Of a DNA stretch of 56,518 nt, positions 50,422-56,518 are shown piece by piece. Position numbers and translations under genes: made by a program. The notes below the pieces were generated by a model, which was not told where the DNA came from, ran no database searches, and worked only from the letters and a program-made list of their open reading frames with translations. Position 1 is the first letter of the stretch; every line of letters begins with the position of its first letter. Origin of the DNA: Kiritimatiellales bacterium (GTDB lineage Bacteria; Verrucomicrobiota; Kiritimatiellia; Kiritimatiellales; Tichowtungiaceae); the NCBI GenBank assembly GCA_041656295.1, contig JBBADV010000016.1:1-56518 (forward strand). Reading direction: 5' to 3'.

Positions 50422-52416
50422 CTATTCAGCCACCCGTCCGTCATCTGCCGGAGTTTCATTCTGACCGCGCAAGCCGCAAATCAGCTCACGCACATTCTGT
50501 GTTCCTTTCCAGGTGAACCAGATGGTTGTCAGAACGGCGATGGTGGTATAGAAAATTAAAACCCAGACCCAGTATGCAAGCCAGGCTTTATCAGGAATAT
50601 CCATAAAAATGCGCAAAATGCAGCCGGTGATAAACGGGAGAACGGATGTCAGCATGATTCCAAAGTTTAGAAACAGTATCATCTTATCCGTACGGGTAAA
50701 CTCATCCGTGATTCCGAGTCGTCGGAAAAATCCGCCGACCTGATGCCGTTCGATTACTTCTTCTGCAACCGCATATTTTCCGCGATGCAGCATTTTATCC
50801 ATTTCAAAGCCCGGCTTTACACGGGTGACTAAAGATACAGTGACATAAACTGTGATTGCGCAGAGCGCGGAAATCACCATCATCTGAACGCCGTTGAAGA
50901 AGAAATCTTCCGGCAGCTGCTGTATCCATTGAACCGCCGGAAATCCGGCTTTAATTGCGTCCAACTGATACGGCCAGATAATATTTCTTAGAATAATTCC
51001 GGCAACTGCCAGCGTTGAGCCGGTAATCATTCCGGCCCACGCCCCGGCGGTGGTGCCGCGTTTCCAGTAGAGTCCGCCAATCACCGCACAGCCGATTCCG
51101 CCCATATAAATTGCGCCGGTTAACTGGAAATACATCAGGATATAATCGCCCAGCGGAAACAGCCAGCTCCAAAAAAAGACAAAGACCGAAACGCCGAAAA
51201 CCGCGTATCGTATCCAGCGCAAATGCCGCGCCGTATCCAGCGGTTTTTTCCGCAGCGGAACGATGACGTCCTGCACAAGAATACTCCCGTAAATCAGCAG
51301 ACAGGTATTATCCGTAGAAAGCGCCGCCGTAACAATCACCGTACAAAACAGTCCAAAAATTCCGACCGGCAGCAGTTTGGATAATCCCAGCGGAACGAGC
51401 ATTTGATTCTGCAGTTGTTCCGTCCCCAGCGAGCTTAATCCCTGACGGATTGATCCGGCCATTTCCGCAAACTGTTCATTATTCATGATAATATAAACCG
51501 CCAGCGGAATGATAAAATAAATCAACTCATGCGTAGCGCGGCTTAAATTTCCAAGAATTCCGGCCATTTTCAATTCATGGGAATTTTTTGCCGAGGCGGA
51601 CAGCGCCTGCCCGGTCATCCAGCATTTCCGCGTATATGCTTCGATAAAAACCATCATGGCAAAAAACGTAAAATTAAAACCGGAAATCCCCTGCTGGTCG
51701 AATGGATTGATAAACGATTCTCCGGGGCGGGCAGAAAGCATGGTGGATGTGAATGTATCCCATTTAAAGAAAAGCAGAAGTACAACAAAAACCAGCAACC
51801 CGCCGAATTTCAACAGCGCACTTTGAATAAAATCTGTAATAAGCACAGCCACCTGCCCGCCCATTAATGCAAAAAACGCCGCACCGGAAATCATCACCAG
51901 CATAACCATACCGAGCGTAAGATTCAGATCCATACCGAACAGATGAACCATGTGAATTGGAAGCCCGAAAAAATAAACGACGAACCGGGCGCTGATGGCG
52001 GGATAAATTCCATAATTAATAATACCGGAAACACAGGAGAGGATTCCGATAAAAATACGGAAACGATGGCTGTAGCGCATTTCCAGAAACTGCGGCAGTG
52101 TCAGGGCTCTAGTCTGCCGGTAACGGTAGGCAACCCAGCCGGTGGCTGAAAAAATAAATGTTGCCAGAAGCATCATCGACTGCCACCACAGTCCGCCGAA
52201 ACCCGACTTATAAAATTTTTCGAACATGGCGACTATTGTGATCGCCCCGATTGCTTCAGCACCTTCCGCCATCGTCAGCAGATAACGTCCGGCACAGCGA
52301 TTGGCGGCAATATAATCGGCAACACTGCGGGTTAAGCGTCTCAAATAAAATGTCACTGCCGTCAGTGCACCCAATCCGAACAGCAGAACCCCCCAGTCCC
52401 ACGCATGTAAATTCAT
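50422..52416 (-). CDS. Sodium:solute symporter (SSS family)
   Basis: A 664-aa polytopic protein with about 13-14 membrane spans. FFALMGGQVAVLITDFIQSALL matches the conserved SSS core, and AALSTDNTCLLIYGSILVQDV and GGIGCAVIGGLYW are family blocks. A C-terminal hydrophilic segment sits between the last two spans. It probably imports the sugar or oligosaccharide released outside by the GH87-like enzyme. It lies between that gene and GH3 on the same transcript. Confidence 0.9.
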   Translation of the reverse strand: MNLHAWDWGVLLFGLGALTAVTFYLRRLTRSVADYIAANRCAGRYLLTMAEGAEAIGAITIVAMFEKFYKSGFGGLWWQSMMLLATFIFSATGWVAYRYRQTRALTLPQFLEMRYSHRFRIFIGILSCVSGIINYGIYPAISARFVVYFFGLPIHMVHLFGMDLNLTLGMVMLVMISGAAFFALMGGQVAVLITDFIQSALLKFGGLLVFVVLLLFFKWDTFTSTMLSARPGESFINPFDQQGISGFNFTFFAMMVFIEAYTRKCWMTGQALSASAKNSHELKMAGILGNLSRATHELIYFIIPLAVYIIMNNEQFAEMAGSIRQGLSSLGTEQLQNQMLVPLGLSKLLPVGIFGLFCTVIVTAALSTDNTCLLIYGSILVQDVIVPLRKKPLDTARHLRWIRYAVFGVSVFVFFWSWLFPLGDYILMYFQLTGAIYMGGIGCAVIGGLYWKRGTTAGAWAGMITGSTLAVAGIILRNIIWPYQLDAIKAGFPAVQWIQQLPEDFFFNGVQMMVISALCAITVYVTVSLVTRVKPGFEMDKMLHRGKYAVAEEVIERHQVGGFFRRLGITDEFTRTDKMILFLNFGIMLTSVLPFITGCILRIFMDIPDKAWLAYWVWVLIFYTTIAVLTTIWFTWKGTQNVRELICGLRGQNETPADDGRVAE

Positions 52417-52444
52417 ACAACGGTTCTTTCAATTAAATCCCGGA

Positions 52445-54187
52445 TTACTGCCAGGAATTATTTTTTTCGGTCACATGATACGTCGTTGACTTATTCACAA
52501 ACGGCTGACTGCCGGATTGAGTTGAGATATTTGCTTCGAACACTCCTGTACCGGTGGCTGACACATCAACGCGCACTGCGCTGCGCCCTGATTGTTTAAT
52601 TTCATTGCCTTTAAATACAATATTTTGCCGTTGCTTTCCTGTGCAGTGAATTCCATGAAACGCGGATTGGTAAATTTTATTGTTCTCTACAATAAACCCC
52701 TCCACTTCATCCGTCTGAGGAAATATCCATATTGCGCCGCGTTCTGCTTCAGGCGCCAGCCCTTTGCGTTTTCCGCACCGGATCAGCACATTATCCTTGA
52801 AATAAGTATCTTTGAGCTTACTCATCGGAAAAGAGGACGGCATATTCACCACAAAACCGCCGCCGTCAGTCAGCAGATTATTTTCAATCCGGTGATTTTC
52901 TCCTCCTGCCAAATCGCAGTTTGCACCCCACCAGACCGCAGAAACTGTATTTGAGCGCAGTGTAACGCGGGTTGTAATTCCAGGGGATCTTGAACTGCAA
53001 AGAATCGCTAAACCGTCATCACCGGTGCCGCGCACATGATTATTTTCAACGAGCACATTATCTGTTTCGTATTTCTGACCGTTATTAATATTAATCCCGT
53101 CGGCGTATGTACAGCGCACCCGGCAATTCCGGATCACGCCATCCTTTCCCGCCATCCAGAAACCGACGCCGATATGTGAAATCCAGACATTTTCAACAAT
53201 CCAGTTGGTTGCCACACCGAAAAATGCTTTGTGTGATTTCGGTCGATGCGTTGAGACCGAACTGTCAAGGCTCAGATCAAAAACACCCGCGCCGGTTCCT
53301 TCCAGCCGGAAACCGGCATTCCCCGCCCAGTTTGTTGCATAGTTGCCGACCGTCTCATATAAAACCGTATGCCACATGCCGGCGCCCTGCACTTTAACGC
53401 CGTCCAGAACAAAGAATTCGTTCTGCAGATAGTTTCCGGCAGGAAACCACACGGTTTTCCCCTGGGCTTTTGCATCTTCGATGCAACGCTTAATTGCCGC
53501 CGTATCAACGTCCGCAGATTTTCCGGCGGCGCCATAGTCTACAACCGACAGTGCGTTTTCCGGGCAGGAAAGCGGCGGATCAACCAGTTCCGGCTCAATT
53601 AAATCAATCCGGTAAAATTTTGCCGTATCGCCGGAATCTTTCTGTAACCGGACAGCATCGCCGGCAGAAATGCCTCCCTCAATGAAAAAGCGGGTTTCAT
53701 CCCAGAACACATGAGGATAACTTCCGGGCGTTTCACTCTGTCCGTTTTCGAATAAGACCCCGTCACCGTACAGCCAGTTATGTTTTGAACTTAAGGTGAG
53801 ATTCTGCCGGCGCTCGCCGTTTACATATAATCCCAATGTCGCCGAGATTCCGCCGCCGTTCGGCGCGTCCGGAATGCAATGGCGAATCACCATTGCATTT
53901 GCGGCGCGCTCAAACACGAACTCGATATAATCGCCGGTCTTTTTCAGCTCCGCATATGCGTGTCCGGATGCCTCCTGCTCCGGCACGGAAGGCCAGGGGC
54001 AGGATTCAGACAATCTAACCACACTGCCTTTTACTGTTGCGGCGCTCTCAGCCTCCAGCGTTATAAACGGCATATCAGCCCCGGCGTTCGCCGGATTTTT
54101 TCCTGTAATCTGAAATGCCGATCCCGTTGCAAACGAACTTATTCCGGCGCACATAACAATAACTAAACATGGTTTTGTCTTAAACAT
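52445..54187 (-). CDS. Secreted GH87-like beta-helix enzyme with carbohydrate-binding domain
   Basis: A 580-aa exported protein. Signal peptide residues are 1-22. A CBM6/35-like domain covers about 40-200 (EAESAATVKGS, GDYIEFVFE, LGLYVNGERRQNLTL). A right-handed parallel beta-helix follows (VVDYGAAGKSADVDTAAIKR, GKTVWFPAGNYL, VQGAGMWHTVLYE). The likely catalytic aspartates are in TYADGINI and RGTGDDGLAI, the pattern of GH87 alpha-1,3-glucanases and mycodextranases. A pectate lyase-like fold with another specificity is the alternative. AGAGGT precedes the ATG. Confidence 0.75.
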   Translation of the reverse strand: MFKTKPCLVIVMCAGISSFATGSAFQITGKNPANAGADMPFITLEAESAATVKGSVVRLSESCPWPSVPEQEASGHAYAELKKTGDYIEFVFERAANAMVIRHCIPDAPNGGGISATLGLYVNGERRQNLTLSSKHNWLYGDGVLFENGQSETPGSYPHVFWDETRFFIEGGISAGDAVRLQKDSGDTAKFYRIDLIEPELVDPPLSCPENALSVVDYGAAGKSADVDTAAIKRCIEDAKAQGKTVWFPAGNYLQNEFFVLDGVKVQGAGMWHTVLYETVGNYATNWAGNAGFRLEGTGAGVFDLSLDSSVSTHRPKSHKAFFGVATNWIVENVWISHIGVGFWMAGKDGVIRNCRVRCTYADGININNGQKYETDNVLVENNHVRGTGDDGLAILCSSRSPGITTRVTLRSNTVSAVWWGANCDLAGGENHRIENNLLTDGGGFVVNMPSSFPMSKLKDTYFKDNVLIRCGKRKGLAPEAERGAIWIFPQTDEVEGFIVENNKIYQSAFHGIHCTGKQRQNIVFKGNEIKQSGRSAVRVDVSATGTGVFEANISTQSGSQPFVNKSTTYHVTEKNNSWQ

Positions 54188-54240
54188 ACGGACCTCTGGT
54201 TGATCATATGAGATTCAGTTTTTTTCCGGCGCGCACTGCT

Positions 54241-55077
54241 TTATCGTGTCAAAAAATGGCGGGAGATGAACAGCCCGGCTCCGCTGATTAAAAACAGACC
54301 GATGGTTCCCGCTTCCGGAACTGCGGCTGTCACAACGATATCATCAAAAAATCCGTTGTTGTTGCCGCGAATATATACGCGGCTGAAACTCGAATACGAC
54401 GTATCTGTAACCTGAATAATCTGATTTGCGCCTTCAAACAGCGTCAGAATGCCGGTCTCCGCTTCCCACGTCAGCGTAAGTTCAACAAAATCATTCCAGG
54501 TCGATGTATCGAACGTAGCATTGTCTTGATCTGTGCCGGATGTTGCGGTCACTTCATATCCTGTAAGCCAGTGCGAGCCGTTGACAGAACTGCCGATCAC
54601 ATTTCCGGCTCCAAATGTGGAATGATTATTATGTGTTGGATTATTAAATGCGCGGATCGTATAAGTTCCTTTGCCGCCGTACTGGCTTACATTCCCGCCG
54701 GTCCACATTATACCGTAACCTTGAGTCCCCGCTTCATTGAGCAGAAAAATCCCATGCCCGCGTCCATAGTTATTGTGCAGCATTTTTACACTCAAACTCC
54801 AGTCGCCCGTTACCGTAGTCCCCAGGCTGTCATACGCAATTGCATTGCCTGCTGACATAAATGACCCGGATGCCGGCGATGGAGTTTGCCCTGCCAGTCC
54901 TGCGGCTCCGAAGGATGCATTCTGCTGGACTGTAATTTCTCCGTAAACCGTAGTCCAGTCCGTGCGGAGGGCAGCATTATTAGCGTAATTCATTCCGTTT
55001 GAATAGATGACGTTTGCCGTAACGGACAGGCTCATCAGTACTGCTGTTACTATTATGATACATTTATTTTTTCTCAT
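54241..55077 (-). CDS. PEP-CTERM concanavalin/LamG-like surface protein
   Basis: A 278-aa protein with a signal peptide (MRKNKCIIIVTAVLMSLSVTA), a jelly-roll-like domain (SLSVKMLHNNYGRGHGIFLL, TWNDFVELTLTWEAETGILTL) and a C-terminal sorting signal VPEAGTIGLFLISGAGLFI then SRHFLTR, where PEA replaces PEP. It is related to the next gene upstream (55199). GGAG lies five bases before the ATG. It is probably surface-bound and may bind glycan; no catalytic residues are recognised. Confidence 0.82.
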   Translation of the reverse strand: MRKNKCIIIVTAVLMSLSVTANVIYSNGMNYANNAALRTDWTTVYGEITVQQNASFGAAGLAGQTPSPASGSFMSAGNAIAYDSLGTTVTGDWSLSVKMLHNNYGRGHGIFLLNEAGTQGYGIMWTGGNVSQYGGKGTYTIRAFNNPTHNNHSTFGAGNVIGSSVNGSHWLTGYEVTATSGTDQDNATFDTSTWNDFVELTLTWEAETGILTLFEGANQIIQVTDTSYSSFSRVYIRGNNNGFFDDIVVTAAVPEAGTIGLFLISGAGLFISRHFLTR

Positions 55078-55120
55078 TTTTTCTCCATTTTTTATTTTCT
55101 GTCTACTTCTCCGAATTTAT

Positions 55121-55143
55121 CGCAATAACCACCCGTTATTGCG
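55121..55143. repeat. Perfect hairpin between the two LamG-like genes
   Basis: cgcaataac and gttattgcg are exact inverted arms with a five-base loop. No T-run follows, so it is not a classical terminator. It could be an operator or an mRNA-processing hairpin. Confidence 0.55.
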
Positions 55144-55198
55144 ACGATGGCCATTATCTTTCTTCATTCTTTCATACCCGTCCCTCCTCTGCTTTCTC

Positions 55199-55981
55199 TT
55201 ATTTTTTTTCCGAACCGGTGCTTACCTGAATGTCATCAAAGTACCCATCCGAATTGCCTCTTAAATAAATCCGGCTGAACTCTGAAAAACTGTTGTCCGC
55301 CGCCTGTGTGATAAATTTTCCGTTGGCATACAGCCGCAGCGTTCCTTCTGTCGCAGACCAATGCAGCTCAACCGTTAAAAAATCGTTCCATGCTGCGGTC
55401 TCATACGTTGCGGTATTTTGATCTGCGCTGGACAGTTTCGTTACACAATAGCCGGTAACCGGATGCTGCGAGTTGGCTTCCCGACCAAGCTGCGTTCCGA
55501 CGCCGAAAGACGGCCAGTCTTTATAGTTCGCATTATCAAACCGCCGAATGCTTAAAAAACCATTTCCGGCAAATTGACTTACATTGGCAGAATTCCAGAG
55601 AATGCCATATCCCTGCGTTCCGGCTTCATTCAGCAGATAAATCCCCTGCCCGCGCCCGTAACTTTTATGCAGTATTTTTGCGGACAGCACCCAGTCCTCT
55701 TTCAGGGTTGCCCCAAGCTCGCGGTGACTGATTGCATTCCCCAGCACAAGCACCGTTCCGGATGCCGGAGCAGGCCGTGTTCCTGCCAGCGATTGAGCCT
55801 CAAACGTGATCGCATTTTTTACGGAAGAAAGTCCGTACATGGTTTTCCAGACGGAATTCAGCTGCCGGCTGTTTGAATAATCCATTCCGTCGGCAACAAC
55901 GATGTCACCGGCAGTCAATTCGCAGGCAGCGGTTATGATACACAACACTGGCACGCATAATTTTAATCTCTTCGTCTGCAC
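55199..55981 (-). CDS. Concanavalin/LamG-like secreted protein without PEP-CTERM
   Basis: A 260-aa paralogue of the 54241 protein. Shared blocks include KILHKSYGRGQGIYLLNEAG, WNDFLTVELHW and FSRIYLRGNSDGYFDDI. It ends DDIQVSTGSEKK where the paralogue continues into its sorting signal, so it lacks the anchor and may be freely secreted. The GTG at 55981 is preferred because AAGGAG lies seven bases before it; the TTG two codons earlier is too close. Confidence 0.78.
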   Translation of the reverse strand: MQTKRLKLCVPVLCIITAACELTAGDIVVADGMDYSNSRQLNSVWKTMYGLSSVKNAITFEAQSLAGTRPAPASGTVLVLGNAISHRELGATLKEDWVLSAKILHKSYGRGQGIYLLNEAGTQGYGILWNSANVSQFAGNGFLSIRRFDNANYKDWPSFGVGTQLGREANSQHPVTGYCVTKLSSADQNTATYETAAWNDFLTVELHWSATEGTLRLYANGKFITQAADNSFSEFSRIYLRGNSDGYFDDIQVSTGSEKK

Positions 55982-56012
55982 TTCCAATCTCCTTTTTAAT
56001 TACGAATCCTGA

Positions 56013-56518
56013 TTACACATCTAAAAATTCCTGCGGATATCGCTGTTTTAATTCAGGAACCGCCCAGCCGCGGCCGGTGACTGCGAGGCGTTTGTCGTAG
56101 TTTGTTTTTTTGATCATGCCGCGCGCATGAAACGGTCCGCCTTCGGCGAGCACGGTGTCCATCGGATCGCCGTAACCGGCGGGCATGGTGTCCATCATGT
56201 GTTTGTGCCATGCGTCATATTTCTGCCTGGCGGCGGCGGCGAGTTCCGGTTTTTCGGCAACAATATTGCGGCGTTCGAGCGGATCGTTTTTCAGATCGAA
56301 AAGCATCTCCTCATCAAAGAGATGGAACCCGTCATGCCAGGTGCGAATCCAGATATAATTATCCCAGCGCACAGAACGCTGACAAACATGTGCACACTGG
56401 CTCAGCACCAGATAGTCGCGTCCACAGCTTTTCCCCTCTTTTAACACCGGCGCATAACTTGCGCCGTCCCACAGATCTTCCTGCGGAACGTTGAGCAGTT
56501 CGGCGAGCGTCGGCAGAA
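56013..56518 (-). CDS. Sulfatase, C-terminal part (cut by the window end)
   Basis: The frame is open to the window edge and reads LPTLAELLNVPQEDLWDGAS, then YAPVLKEGKSCGRDYLVLSQ and MLFDLKNDPLERRNIVAEKP. This is the C-terminal subdomain of type I formylglycine sulfatases. The catalytic CxPxR motif would be beyond the window. It removes sulfate esters from glycans. It lies upstream of the LamG-like genes on the same strand and may belong to the same locus. Confidence 0.88.
   Translation of the reverse strand, partial: LPTLAELLNVPQEDLWDGASYAPVLKEGKSCGRDYLVLSQCAHVCQRSVRWDNYIWIRTWHDGFHLFDEEMLFDLKNDPLERRNIVAEKPELAAAARQKYDAWHKHMMDTMPAGYGDPMDTVLAEGGPFHARGMIKKTNYDKRLAVTGRGWAVPELKQRYPQEFLDV

Noticed and set aside
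55007..55264. Hydrophobic plus-strand ORF over the LamG-like gene starts
   Set aside because: It overlaps two well-supported minus-strand genes and their ribosome binding site, and its Phe/Leu-rich composition follows from purine-rich antisense sequence.
1..56518. parS site for ParB
   Set aside because: I looked for TGTTTCACGTGAAACA-like palindromes near parA and parB and saw none; a computed search would be needed to exclude degenerate sites.

Overview
The window looks like a chromosomal segment of an anaerobic, polysaccharide-degrading member of the PVC group, most likely Kiritimatiellota (or a close Verrucomicrobia/Lentisphaerae relative). This is inferred from PEP-CTERM-tagged secreted proteins, sulfatase sequences, glycoside hydrolases beside a sodium:solute symporter, a meso-DAP-type MurE, a hydrogenase-style regulatory cassette, and many palindromic intergenic repeats. 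No rRNA gene is present to confirm it.

Left end (1-2770): the end of an integrated element. It holds a large hairpin, an AT-rich stretch, a 182-aa hypothetical gene, a short AlpA/excisionase-like gene and a tyrosine integrase whose 3' end runs into a tRNA-Ser(CGA) gene, the probable attachment site. Next, on the minus strand, come parA and rsmE, then a REP array and a two-gene module (secreted tandem-repeat protein plus PEP-CTERM protein).

6.8-18.5 kb: a long minus-strand division/cell-wall cluster, in transcription order mraZ, a 62-aa ORF, rsmH, ftsL-like, ftsI, murE, murF, mraY, murD, a triple-LysM protein and ftsW. murG, murC, ddl and ftsQAZ are not in the window. A small secreted-protein gene diverges from mraZ. 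parB follows at 19-20 kb, about 15 kb from parA.

19-23.2 kb: a REP-associated tyrosine transposase (RAYT) with REP arrays whose units carry the 3' end of the RAYT gene itself, a four-hairpin block, and a second copy of the secreted-protein/PEP-CTERM module.

23.6-31.4 kb: a tight minus-strand operon (Phd/YefM antitoxin, PIN toxin, scpA, scpB, pheA), trpS, and the cassette rex - DRTGG - CBS/HATPase - DRTGG - PHP, which resembles the regulatory part of [FeFe]-hydrogenase loci. No hydrogenase gene is in view, but a TM1266-type hydrogenase-system regulator lies at 34.8 kb.

31.5-41 kb: housekeeping and metabolic genes: an OlsF-like double acyltransferase, a carboxynorspermidine/saccharopine dehydrogenase family protein, argC, a YfcE-type phosphatase, a LOG protein, YggS, holA and a HIT protein. 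A decayed IS630 element and a sulfatase remnant follow.

42-56.5 kb: a minus-strand glycan-utilisation locus: sulfatase (cut by the window end), two concanavalin/LamG-like secreted proteins (one with PEP-CTERM), a GH87-like beta-helix enzyme, an SSS transporter, GH3, GH38, beta-phosphoglucomutase and a GH65 phosphorylase. GH87, GH65 and PgmB together suggest an alpha-1,3-glucan to glucose-6-phosphate route.
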